DNA of 64,000 bases, taken from NCBI RefSeq assembly GCF_051014685.1, contig NW_027478597.1, positions 697,501-761,500 of the forward strand, given 5' to 3'. Positions 38,890 through 49,740 of the stretch are shown piece after piece (within the stretch, counting starts at the first letter, position 1; every line of letters starts with the position of its first letter). The DNA comes from Ptiloglossa arizonensis. Its lineage: Eukaryota > Arthropoda > Insecta > Hymenoptera > Colletidae. A program made the translations under genes and the position numbers. The notes beneath the pieces are model-generated. The model did no database searches, was not told where the DNA came from, and saw only the letters and a program-made list of their open reading frames with translations.

Positions 38890-41885
38890 TGCGTACTTTT
38901 CCCCTAGGCCGTTCTAGTTATTCGTTTCGAGCATCAGAACTGCGAAAATTTTGAGTTTCTCAAGCGTTGCTTACCTCCAAACTGCCATATCTCGCGAACG
39001 GATTGACCAATCCGCAAAATTTCTGTTGCATCTGAAAGTAGAAACTCGCCCGATTACAACGGTGTGCGTACTTTTCCCCTAGGCCGTTCTAGTTATGCTT
39101 GTCGAGCATCAGAACTGCGAAAATTTTGAGTTTCTCGAGCGTTTCTTACCTCCAAACTGCCATATCTCGCGAACGGATTGACCAATCCGCAAAATTTCTG
39201 TTGCATCTGAAAGTAGAAACTCTCCCGACTACAACACTATGCGTACTTTTCCCCTAGGCCGTTCTAGTTATTCGTTTCGAGCATCAGAACTGCGAAAATT
39301 TTGAGTTTCTCAAGCGTTTCTTACTTCCAAACTGCCATATCTCGCGAACGGATTGTCCAATCCGCAAAATTTCTGTTGCATCTGAAAGTAGAAACTCGCC
39401 CGATTACAACGGTATGCGTACTTTTCGCCTAGCCCGTTCTAGTTATTCGTTTCGAGCAACAGAACTGCGAAAATTTTGAGTTTCTCAAGCGTTCCTTACC
39501 TCCAAACTGCCATATCTCGCGAACGGATTGACCAATCCGCAAAATTTCTGTTGCATCTGAAAGTAGAAACTCGCCCGATTACAACGGTGTGCGTACTTTT
39601 CCCCTAGGCCGTTCTAGTTATGCTTTTCGAGCATCAGAACTGCGAAAATTTTGAGTTTCTCGAGCGTTTCTTACCTCCAAACAGCCATATCTCGCGAACG
39701 GATTGACCAATCCGCAAAATTTCTGTTGCATCTGAAAGTAGAAACTCGCCCGATTACAACACTGTGCGTACTTTTCCCCTAGGCCGTTCTAGTTATTCGT
39801 TTCGAGCATCAGAACTGCGAAAATTTTGAGTTTCTCAAGCGTTTCACACCTCCAAACTGCCATAACTCGCGAACGGATTGACCAATCCGCAAAATTTCTG
39901 TTGCATCTGAAAGTAGAAACTCGCCCGATTACAACGGTATGCGTACTTTTCCCGTAGCCCGTTCTAGTTATTCGTTTCGGGCAACAGAACTGCGAAAATT
40001 TTGAGTTTTTCAAGCGTTGCTTACCTCCAAACTGCCATATCTCGCGAACGGATTGACCAATCCCCAAAATTTCTGTTGCATCTGAAAGTAGAAACTCGCC
40101 CGATTACAACGGTGTGCGTACTTTTCCCCTAGCCCGTTCTAGTTATTCGTTTCGAGCAACAGAACTGCGAAAATTTTGAGTTTTTCAAGCGTTGCTTACC
40201 TCCAAACTGCCATATCTCGCGAACGGATTGACCAATCCGCAAAGTTTCTGTTGCATCAGAAAGTAGAAACTCGCCCGATTACAACGGTATGCGTACTTTT
40301 CCCCTAGCCCGTTCTAGTTATTCGTTTCGAGCAACAGAACTGCGAAAATTTTGAGTTTTTCACGCGTTCCTTACCTCCAAACTGCCATATCTCGCGAACG
40401 GATTGACCAATCCGCAAAATTTCTGTTGCATCTGAAAGTAGAAACTCGCCCGATTACAACGGTGTGCGTACTTTTCCCCTAGGCCGTTCTAGTTATGCTT
40501 GTCGAACATCAGAACTGCGAAAATTTTGAGTTTCTCGAGCGTTTCTTACCTCCAAACTGCCATATCTCGCGAACGGATTGACCAATCCGCAAAATTTCTG
40601 TTGCATCTGAAAGTAGAAACTCCCCCGACTACAACACTATGCGTACTTTTCCCCTAGGCCGTTCTAGTTATTCGTTTCGAGCATCAGAACTTCGAAAATT
40701 TTGAGTTTCTCAAGCGTTTCTTACTTCCAAACTGCCATATCTCGCGAACGGATTGTCCAATCCGCAAAATTTCTGTTGCATCTGAAAGTAGAAACTCGCC
40801 CGATTACAACGGTATGCGTACTTTTCGCCTAGCCCGTTCTAGTTATTCGTTTCGAGCAACAGAACTGCGAAAATTTTGAGTTTTTCAAGCGTTCCTTACC
40901 TCCAAACTGCCATATCTCGCGAACGGATTGACCAATCCGCAAAATTTCTGTTGCATCTGAAAGTAAAAACTCGCCCGATTACAACACTATGCGTACTTTT
41001 CCCCTAGGCCGTTCTAGTTATTCGTTTCGAGCATCAGAACTGCGAAAATTTTGAGTTTCTCGAGCGTTTCTTACCTCCAAACTGTCATATCTCGCGAACG
41101 GATTGACCAATCCGCAGAATTTCTGTTGCATCTGAAAATAGAAATTCGCCCGATTACAACTGTATGGGTACTTTTCCCCTAGCCCGTTCTAGTTATTCGT
41201 TTCGACCAACAGAACTGCGAAAATTTTGAGTTTCTCAAGCGTTGCGTACCTCCAAACTGCCATATCTCGCGAACGGATTGACCAATCCGCAAAATTTCTG
41301 TTGCATCTGAAAGTAGTAACTCGCCCGATTACAACGGTATGTGTACTTTTCCCCTACGCCGTTCTTGTTGTTCGTTTCGAGCATCAGAACTGCGAAAATT
41401 TTGAGTTTCTCAAGCGTTTCTTACCTCCAAACTGCCATATCTCTCGAACGGATTGACCAATCCGCAAAATTTCTGTTGCATCTGAAAGTAGAAACTCGCC
41501 CGATGACAACGGTGTGCGTACTTTTCCCCTAGGCCGTTCTAGTTATGCTTGTCGAGCATCAGAACTGCGAAAATTTTGAGTTTCTCAAGCGTTTCTTACT
41601 TCCAAACTGCCATATCTCGCGAACGGATTGACCAATCCGCAAAATTTCTGTTGCATCTGAAAGTAGAAACTCGCCCGATTACAATACTATGCGTACTTTT
41701 CCCCTAGGCCGTTCTAGTTATTCGTTTCGAGCATCAGAACTGCGAAAATTTTGAGTTTCTCAAGCGTTTCTTACCTCCAAACTGCCATAACTCGCGAACG
41801 GATTCACCGATCCGCAAAATTTCTGTTGCATCTGAAAGTAGAAACTCGCCCGATTACAACGGTGTGCGTACTTTTCCCCTAGGCC
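38890..41885 (+). repeat. Mosaic with further partial copies of the 6-mer classes
   Basis: The CGCCTAGCCCG monomer returns at about 39,426 and 40,826 (1,400 bp apart, 8 units), and TTTCGGGCAACAG at about 39,976. A cassette copy begins at 41,226, followed by the GATTCACCGATCCG monomer at about 41,801. A minus-strand open frame at 39,789-40,067 spans repeat units and is not a gene. Confidence 0.7.
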
Positions 41886-44335
41886 TTTATTGTTATTTGT
41901 TTCGAGCATCAGAACCGCGAAAGTTTTGAGTTTCTCAAGCGTTTCTTACATCCAAACTGCCATATCTCGGGAACGGATTGACCAATCCGCAAAATTTCTG
42001 TTGCATCTGAAAGTAGAAATTCGCCCGATTACAACTGTATGCGTACTTTTCCCCTAGCCCGTTCTAGTTATTCGTTTCGAGCAACAGAACTGCGAAAATT
42101 TTGAGTTTCTCAGGCGTTGCTTACCTCCAAACTGCCATATCTCGCGAACGGATTGATCAATCCGCAAAATTTCTGTTGCATCTGAAAGTAGAAACTCGCC
42201 CGATTACAACACTGTGCGTACTTTTCCCCTAGGCCGTTCTAGTTATTCGTTTCGAGCATCAGAACTGCGAAAATTTTGAGTTTCTCAAGCGTTTCTTACT
42301 TCCAAACTGCCATATCTCGCGAACGGATTGACCAATCCGCAAAATTTCTGTTGCATCTGAAAGTAGAAACTCGCCCGATTACAACACTATGCGTACTTTT
42401 CCCCTAGGCCGTTCTACTTATTCGTTTCGAGCATCAGAACTGCGAAAATTTTGAGTTTCTCAAGCGTTTCTTACTTCCAAACTGTCATATCTCGCGAACG
42501 GATTGACCAATCCGCAAAATTTCTGTTGCATCTGAAAGTAGAAACTCGCCCGATTACAACGGTATGCGTACTTTTCCCCTAGGGCGTTCTGGTTATTCGT
42601 TTCCAGCATCAGAATTGTGATAATTTTGAGTTTCTCAACCGTTTCTTACCTCCAAACTGCCATATCTCGCGAACGGATTGACCAATCCGCAAAATTTCTG
42701 TTGCATCTGAAAGTAGAAACTCGCCCAATTACAACGGTGTGCGTACTTTTCCCCTAGGCCGTTATTGTTATTTGTTTCGAGCATCAGAACCGCGAAAATT
42801 TTGAGTTTCTCAAGCGTTTCTTACATCCAAACTGCCATATCTCGGGAACGGATTGACCAATCCGCAAAATTTCTGTTGCATCTGAAAGTAGAAATTCGCC
42901 CGATTACAACTGTATGCGTACTTTTCCCCTAGCCCGTTCTAGTTATTCGTTTCGAGCAACAGAACTGCGAAAATTTTGAGTTTCTCAGGCGTTGCTTACC
43001 TCCAAACTGCCATATCTCGCGAACGGATTGATCAATCCGCAAAATTTCTGTTGCATCTGAAAGTAGTAACTCGCCCGATTACAACGGTATGTGTACTTTT
43101 CCCCTACGCCGTTCTTGTTGTTCGTTTCGAGCATCAGAACTGCGAAAATTTTGAGTTTCTCAAGCGTTTCTTACTTCCAAACTGCCATATCTCGCGAACG
43201 GATTGACCAATCCGCAGAATTTCTGTTGCATCTGAAAGTAAAAACTCGCCCGATTACAACACTATGCGTACTTTTCCCCTAGCCCGTTCTAGTTATTCGT
43301 TTCGAGCAACAGAACTGCGAAAATTTTGAGTTTTTCAAGCGTTCCTTACCTCCAAACTGCCATATCTCGCGAACGGATTGACCAATCCGCAAAATTTCTG
43401 TTGCATCTGAAAGTAGAAACTCGCCCGATTACAACGGTGTGCGTACTTTTCCCCTAGGCCGTTCTAGTTATGCTTGTCGAGCATCAGAACTGCGAAAATT
43501 TTGAGTTTCTCAAGCGTTTCTTACATCCAAACTGCCATATCTCGGGAACGGATTGACCAATCCGCAAAATTTCTGTTGCATCTGAAAGTAGAAATTCGCC
43601 CGATTACAACTGTATGCGTACTTTTCCCCTAGCCCGTTCTAGTTATTCGTTTCGAGCAACAGAACTGCGAAAATTTTGAGTTTCTCAGGCGTTGCTTACC
43701 TCCAAACTGCCATATCTCGCGAACGGATTGATCAATCCGCAAAATTTCTGTTGCATCTGAAAGTAGAAACTCGCCCGATTACAACACTGTGCGTACTTTT
43801 CCCCTAGGCCGTTCTAGTTATTCGTTTCGAGCATCAGAACTGCGAAAATTTTGAGTTTCTCAAGCGTTTCTTACTTCCAAACTGCCATATCTCGCGAACG
43901 GATTGACCAATCCGCAAAATTTCTGTTGCATCTGAAAGTAGAAACTCGCCCGATTACAACACTATGCGTACTTTTCCCCTAGGCCGTTCTACTTATTCGT
44001 TTCGAGCATCAGAACTGCGAAAATTTTGAGTTTCTCAAGCGTTTCTTACTTCCAAACTGTCATATCTCGCGAACGGATTGACCAATCCGCAAAATTTCTG
44101 TTGCATCTGAAAGTAGAAACTCGCCCGATTACAACGGTATGCGTACTTTTCCCCTAGGGCGTTCTGGTTATTCGTTTCGAGCATCAGAATTGTGATAATT
44201 TTGAGTTTCTCAACCGTTTCTTACCTCCAAACTGCCATATCTCGCGAACGGATTGACCAATCCGCAAAATTTCTGTTGCATCTGAAATTAGAAACTCGCC
44301 CAATTACAACGGTGTGCGTACTTTTCCCCTAGGCC
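41886..44335 (+). repeat. Overlapping 5-mer and 9-mer HOR block
   Basis: CTCGGGAACGG monomers with CAGGCGTTGC, TTCTACTTATTCG and AGAATTGTGATAATT recur in order. 41,966/43,541 gives +1,575 bp (9 units), ending at about 42,760/44,335. A shorter piece, 41,886-42,190, recurs at 42,761 (+875, 5 units). The second cassette-bearing route, at 42,976, is the last copy of the GTAGTAAC cassette in the window. Confidence 0.8.
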
Positions 44336-47239
44336 GTTCTAGTTATGCTTGTCGAGCATCAGAACTGCGAAAATTTTGAGTTTCTCGAGCGTTTCTTACC
44401 TCCAAACTGCCATATCTCGCGAACGGATTGACCAATCCGCAAAATTTCTGTTGCATCTGAAAGTAGAAATTCGCCCGATTACAACTGTATGCGTACTTTT
44501 CCCCTAGCCCGTTCTAGTTATTCGTTTCGAGCATCAGAACTGTGAAAATTTTGAGTTTCTCAAGCGTTTCTTACCTCCAAACTGCCATATCTCGGGAACG
44601 GATTGACCAATCCGCAAAATTTCTGTTGCATCTGAAAGTAGAAATTCGCCCGATTACAACTGTATGCGTACTTTTCCCCTAGCCCGTTCTAGTTATTCGT
44701 TTCGAGCATCAGAACTGCGAAAATTTTGAGTTTCTCAAGCGTTTCTTACTTCCAAACTGCCATATCTCGCGAACGGGTTGACCAATCCGCAAAATTTCTG
44801 TTGCATCTGAAAGTAGAAACTCGCCCGATTACAACACTATGCGTACTTTTCCCCTAGGCCGTTCTAGTTATTCGTTTCGAGCATCAGAACTGCGAAAATT
44901 TTAAGTTTCTCAAGCGTTTCTTACTTCCAAACTGTCATATCTCGCGAACCGATTGACCAAACCGCAAAATTTCTGTTGCATCTGAAAGTAGAAACTCGCC
45001 CGATTACAACGGTATGCGTACTTTTCCCCTAGGGCGTTCTGGTTATTCGTTTCGAGCATCAGAATTGTGATAATTTTGAGTTTCTCAACCGTTTCTTACC
45101 TCCAAACTGCCATATCTCGCGAACGGATTGACCAATCCGCAAAATTTCTGTTGCATCTGAAAGTAGAAACTCGCCCAATTACAACGGTGTGCGTACTTTT
45201 CCCCTAGGCCGTTCTAGTTATGCTTGTCGAGCATCAGAACTGCGAAAATTTTGAGTTTCTCGAGCGTTTCTTACCTCCAAACTGTCATATCTCGCGAACG
45301 GATTGACCAATCCGCAAAATTTTTGTTGCATCTGAAAGTAGAAACTCGCCCGATTACAACGGTGTGCGTACTTTTCCCCTAGGCCGTTCTAGTTATGCTT
45401 GTCGAGCATCAGAACTGCGAAAATTTTGAGTTTCTCGAGCGTTTCTTACCACCAAACTGCCATATCTCGCGAACGGATTGACCAATCCGCAAAATTTCTG
45501 TTGCATCTGAAAGTAGAAATTCGCCCGATTACAACTGTATGGGTACTTTTCCCCTAGCCCGTTCTAGTTATTCGTTTCGAGCAACAGAACTGCGAAAATT
45601 TTGAGTTTCCCAAGCGTTGCTTACCTCCAAACTGCCATATCTCGCGAACGGATTGACCAATCCGCAAAATTTCTGTTGCATCTGAAAGTAGAAATTCGCC
45701 CGATTACAACTGTATGGGTACTTTTCCCCTAGCCCGTTCTAGTTATTCGTTTCGAGCAACAGAACTGCGAAAATTTTGAGTTTCTCAAGCGTTTCTTACC
45801 TCCAAACTGCCATATCTCGCGAACGGATTGACCAATCCGCAAAATTTCTGTTGCATCTGAAAGTAGAAACTCGCCCGATTACAACACTGTGCGTACTTTT
45901 CCCCTAGGCCGTTCTAGTTATTCGTTTCGAGCATCAGAACTGCGAAAATTTTGAGTTTCTCAAGCGTTTCTTACTTCCAAACTGCCATATCTCGCGAACG
46001 GATTGACCAATCCGCAAAATTTCTGTTGCATCTGAAAGTAGAAACTCGCCCGATTACAACGGTGTGCGTACTCTTCCCCTAGGCCGTTCTAGTTATGCTT
46101 GTCGAGCATCAGAACTGCGAAAATTTTGAGTTTCTCAAGCGTTTCTTACCTCCAAACTGCCATAACTCGCGAACGGATTGACCAATCCGCAAAATTTCTG
46201 TTGCATCTGAAAGTAGAAACTCGCCCGATTACGACGGTATGCGTACTTTTCCCCTAGGCCGTTCTGGTTATTCGTTTCGAGCATCAGAACTGTGATACTT
46301 TTGAGTTTCTCAACCGTTTCTTACCTCCAAACTGCCATATCTCGCGAACGGATTGACCAATCCGCAAAATTTCTGTTGCATCTGAAAGTAGAAACTCGCC
46401 CGATTACAACTGTATGCCTACTTTTCCCCTAGCCCGTTCTAGTTATTCGTTTCGAGCATCAGAACTGCGAAAATTTTGAGTTTCTGAAGCGTTGCTTACC
46501 TCCAAACTGCCATATCTCGCGAACGGATTGACCAATCCGCAAAATTTCTGTTGCATCTGAAAGTAGAAACTCGCCCGATTACAACGGTGCGCGTACTTTT
46601 CCCATAGGCCGTTATTGTTATTCGTTTCGAGCATCAGAACCGCGAAAATTTTAAGTTTCTCAAGCGTTTCTTACCTCCAAACTGCCATATCTCGCGAACG
46701 GATTGACCAATCCGCGAAATTTCTGTTGCATCGGAAAGTAAAAACTCGCCCGTTTACAACGGTGTGCGTACTTTTCCCCTAGGCCGTTCTAGTTATTCGT
46801 TTCGAGCATCAGAACTGCGAAAATTTTGAGTTTCTCAAGCGTTTCTTACCTCCAAACTGCCATATCTCGCGAACGGATTGACCAATCCGCAAAATTTCTG
46901 TTGCATCTGAAAGTAGAAATTCGCCCGATTACAACTGTATGCGTACTTTTCCCCTAGCCCGTTCTAGTTATTCGTTTCGAGCAACAGAACTGCGAAAATT
47001 TTGAGTTTCTCAAGCGTTTCTTACCTCCAAACTGCCATATCTCGCGAACGGATTGACCAATCCGCGAAATTTCTGTTGCATCGGAAAGTAGAAACTCGCC
47101 CGATTACGACGGTATGCGTACTTTTCCCCTAGCCCGTTCTTGTTATTCGTTTCGAGCAACAGAACTGCGAAAATTTTGAGTTTCTCAAGCGTTGCTTACC
47201 TCCAAACTGCCATATCTCGCGAACGGATTGATCAATCCG
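44336..47239 (+). repeat. Mosaic monomer region
   Basis: The AGAATTGTGATAATT monomer returns at about 45,060 (+875 from 44,185). Classes GGGTACTTTTCC, TTTTTGTTGC, ACGACGGTATG and CCGCGAAATTTC appear. The 175-bp phase is constant up to 47,246. A minus-strand frame at 46,443-46,634 is repeat-derived. Confidence 0.7.
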
Positions 47240-48420
47240 CAAAATTTTGTTGCATATGAAAGTCGAAACTCGCCCGATTACAATGGTATGTGTACTTATC
47301 TCCTAGGCCGTTCTAGTTATTCGTTTCGAGCATCAGAAATGCGAAAATTTTGAGTTTCTCAAGCGTTTCTTAACTCCAAACTGCCATATCTCGCGAACGG
47401 ATTGTCCAATCCGCAAAATTTCTGTTGCATCTGAAAGACGAAACTAGCCCGATTACAACGGTATGCGTACTTCTCCCCTAGGCCGTTCTAGTTATTCGTC
47501 TCGAGCTTCAGAACTGCGAAAATTTTGAGTTTCTCAAGCGTTTCTTATCTCCAAACTGCCATATCTCGCGAACGGATTGACCAATCCGCAATATTTCTGT
47601 TGCATCGGAAAGTAGAAACTCGCCCGATCACAACGGCATGCGTACTTTTCCCCTAGGTCGTCCTTGTTATTCGTTTCGAGCATCAGAACTGCGGAAATTT
47701 TGAGTTTCTCAAGCGTTTCTTACCTCCAAACTGCCATATCTCGCGAACGGATTGTCCAATCCGCAAAATTTCTGATGCATCTGAAAGTAGAAACTCGCCC
47801 GATTACAAATGTATGCGTACTTTTCCCCTAGCCCGTTCTAGTTATTCGTTTCGAGCAACAGAACTGCGAAAATTTTGAGTTTCTCAAGCATTGCTTACCT
47901 CCAAACTGCCATATCTCGCGAACGGATTGACCAATCCGCAAAATTTCTGTTGCATCTGAAAGTAGAAACTCGCCCGATTACAACGGTATGCGTACTTTTC
48001 CCCTAGGCCGCCCTAGTTATTCATTTCGAGCATCAGAACTGCGCAAATTTTGAGTTTCTCAAGCGTTTCTTACATCCAAACTGCCATATCTCGCGAACGG
48101 ATTGTCCAATCCGCAAAATTTCTGATGCTTCTGAAAGGAGAAACTCGCCCGATTACAACTGTATGCGTACTTTTCCCCTAACCCGTTCTAGTTATTCGTT
48201 TCGAGCATCAGAACTGCGAAAATTTTGAGTTTCTCAAGCGTTTCTTACCTCCAAACTGCCACATCTCGCGAACGGATTGACCAATCCGCAAAATTTCTGT
48301 TGCATCTGAAAGTAGAAACTCGCCCGATTACAACGGTATGCGTACTTTTCCCCTAGGCCGTTCTAGTTATTCGTTTCGAGCATCAGAACTGCGAAAATTT
48401 TGAGTTTCTCAAGCGTTTCT
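47240..48420 (+). repeat. Diverged monomers between HOR territories
   Basis: Roughly seven monomers with many private changes: AAAATTTTGTTGCATATG (one base short), ACTTATCTCCTAGG, AAAGACGAAACTAGCCC, GTCTCGAGCTTCAG, GCAATATTTC, CGATCACAACGGC, AGGTCGTCC, CTGCGGAAATT, ACAAATGTATG, AAGCATTGC. I found no HOR partner for most of them. Monomers outside the zone of recent homogenisation usually look like this, so this may be an old seam between two expanding domains. Confidence 0.7.
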
Positions 48421-48950
48421 TACCTACAAACTGCCATATTTCGCGAACGGACTTGACCAATCCGCAAAATTTCTGTTGCATCTGAAAGTAGAAACTCGCC
48501 CGATTACAACGGTATGCGTACTTTTCCGCTAGGCCGCCCTAGTTATTCGTTTCGAGCATCAGAACTGCAAAAATTTTGAGTTTCTCAAGCGTTTCTTACT
48601 TCCAAACTGCCATATCTCGCGAACGGATTGACCAATCCGCAAAATTTCTGTTGCATCTGAAAGTAGAAACTCGCCCGATTACAACGGTATGCGTACTTTT
48701 CCCCTAGGCCGTTCTAGTTATTCGTTTCGAGCATCAGAACTGCGAAAATTTTGAGTTTCTCAAGCGTTTCTTACCTACAAACTGCCATATTTCGCGAACG
48801 GACTTGACCAATCCGCAAAATTTCTGTTGCATCTGAAAGTAGAAACTCGCCCGATTACAACGGTATGCGTACTTTTCCCCTAGACCGTTCTAGTTATGCT
48901 TGTCGAGCATCAGAACTGCGAAAATTTTGAGTTTCTCAAGCGTTTCTTAC
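48421..48950 (+). repeat. 2-mer duplication carrying a +1 insertion
   Basis: CTACAAACTGCCATATTTCGC followed by an extra C (CGGACTTGACC) occurs at 48,452 and again at 48,803, 351 bp apart, making two 176-bp monomers. The shared insertion shows that the pair duplicated after the insertion arose. The two gains together with the losses at 21,463 and 47,247 return the array to its original phase. Confidence 0.8.
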
Positions 48951-49578
48951 CTCCAAACTGCCATATCTCGCGAACGGATTGACCAATCCGCAAAATTTCT
49001 GTTGCATCTGAAAGTAGAAACTCGCCCGAATACAACGGTATGCGTACTTTTCCCCTAGGCCGTTCTAGTTATTCGTTTCGAGCATCAGAACTGCGAAAAT
49101 TTTGAGTTTCTCAAGCGTTGCTTACCTCCAAACTGCCATATCTCGCGAACGGATTGACCAATCCGCAAAATTTCTGTTGCATCTGAAAGTAGAAACTCGC
49201 CCGATTACAACGGTGTGCGTACTTTTCCCCTAGGCCGTTCTTGTTATTCGTTTCGAGCATCAGAACGGCGAAAATTTTGAGTTTCTCAAGCGTTTCTTAC
49301 CTCCAAACTGCCATATCTCGCGAACGGATTGACCAATCCGCAAAATTTCTGTTGCATCTGAAAGTAGAAACTCGCCCGATTACAACGGTATGCGTACTTT
49401 TCCCCTAGGCCGTTCTAGCTATTCGTTTCGAGCATCAGAACTGCGAAAATTTTGAGTTTCTCAAGCGTTTCTTACTTCCAAACTGCCATATCTCGCGAAC
49501 GGATTGACCAATCCGCAAAATTTCTGTTGCATCTGAAGGTCGAAACTCGCCCGATTACAACAGTATGCGTACTTTTCC

Positions 49579-49584
49579 CCTAGG
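49579..49584. other. CCTAGG palindrome marking monomer classes
   Basis: CCTAGG (the AvrII recognition sequence) is present in the majority class and lost in three common variant classes: CTAGTCC, CTAGCCC and CTACGCC. It therefore separates monomer types, and the CTAGCCC class clusters in HOR blocks between 24 and 61 kb. Confidence 0.75.
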
Positions 49585-49620
49585 CCGTTCTAGTTATTCG
49601 TTTCGAGCATCAGAACTGCG

Positions 49621-49628
49621 AAAATTTT
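49621..49628. other. A4T4 tract, predicted intrinsic bend
   Basis: AAAATTTT is kept in nearly every monomer; AnTn tracts are known to curve DNA. A second tract, AAAATTT, lies at 49692-49698, centred about 71 bp further on. That leaves about 104 bp to the next A4T4, close to ten helical turns. Curvature and any role in nucleosome placement are inferred. Confidence 0.6.
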
Positions 49629-49639
49629 GAGTTTCTCAA
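49627..49639. repeat. Short hairpin TTGAG-TTT-CTCAA
   Basis: Perfect 5-bp arms enclose a 3-base loop, just after the A4T4 tract. It recurs in most monomers. Common variants CTCGAG and CTCAAC at the right edge break one pair, and TTTTTCAAG variants shorten the stem. An 11-bp deletion near 1857 removes most of this hairpin. It is too short to claim a function. Confidence 0.7.
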
Positions 49640-49667
49640 GCGTTTCTTACCTCCAAACTGCCATATC

Positions 49668-49673
49668 TCGCGA
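49668..49673. other. TCGCGA palindrome, about once per monomer
   Basis: TCGCGA (the NruI recognition sequence) occurs once per unit in the conserved half and is retained in the divergent patch. Diagnostic variants are TCTCGA in the recurrent cassette (for example 2766-2775) and CTCGGGAA in the 42-44 kb block. Cutting there should give a 175-bp ladder if the site is not blocked by methylation. Confidence 0.8.
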
Positions 49674-49674
49674 A

Positions 49675-49690
49675 CGGATTGACCAATCCG
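49675..49690. repeat. 7-bp perfect dyad in the monomer
   Basis: CGGATTG and its reverse complement CAATCCG are separated by only two bases (AC). This 16-bp dyad is present in most monomers of the window and lies in the conserved half of the unit. It could extrude as a tight cruciform or be bound by a dimeric protein; both are inferences. In the divergent patch at 3873-4274 the right arm is lost (GACCTAACCC), so the dyad is not universal to the family. Confidence 0.85.
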
Positions 49691-49723
49691 CAAAATTTCT
49701 GTTGCATCTGAAAGTAGAAACTC

Positions 49724-49740
49724 GCCCGATTACAACGGTA
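49724..49740 (-). promoter_or_regulatory. Weak CENP-B-box-like stretch (candidate only)
   Basis: Read on the minus strand, this 17-bp site matches the mammalian CENP-B box consensus at 12 of 17 positions. It matches 7 of the 9 core bases (core pattern TTCG-4N-A-2N-CGGG): the A and all of CGGG match, and the TTCG half reads ACCG. The CGGG half (plus strand CCCGATTACAAC) is nearly invariant, while the TTCG half is a variable spot (CGGT, CTGT, CACT), so the second half is poor. A 7-of-9 core match in a 175-bp unit is not rare by chance. CENP-B binding is a hypothesis only. Confidence 0.25.

Larger units (their letters stand above)
49565..49739 (+). repeat. Reference monomer (matches the consensus)
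   Basis: This copy matches the majority base at every position I used to build the consensus, so it serves as the type unit. Taking the start at ATGCGTAC, the first ~95 bp and the last ~80 bp behave differently. The first part (GGTATG through CTTACCTCCAAA) carries most of the variants seen between monomers. The second part (CCATATCTCGCG through CGATTACAAC) is nearly constant. Internal landmarks are a CCTAGG palindrome, an A4T4 tract, a small TTGAG/CTCAA hairpin, TCGCGA, a 7-bp dyad, an AAAATTT tract and a partial CENP-B-box-like stretch. The start point of a tandem repeat is arbitrary. Confidence 0.9.

Noticed and set aside
39789..40067. Minus-strand frames (also 3730-3951, 21415-21609, 46443-46634, 60322-60543)
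   Set aside because: Complement of the satellite, same periodic peptide, no start or promoter context.
2534..43282. Recurring 63-88 codon frames that look like a conserved small gene family
   Set aside because: They are copies of the linked-variant cassette read from ATG or TTG in overlapping frames. Conservation reflects DNA homogenisation, not protein constraint.
49601..49623. Pol III B-box-like TTTCGAGCAT, or a tRNA/SINE origin
   Set aside because: Only about 7 of 10 defined B-box positions match. There is no A box at the right spacing, no cloverleaf and no poly-A tail.
49682..49688. CCAAT box and TTGACC (W-box-like) motifs in the dyad
   Set aside because: These short motifs follow automatically from the dyad sequence; no promoter architecture surrounds them.
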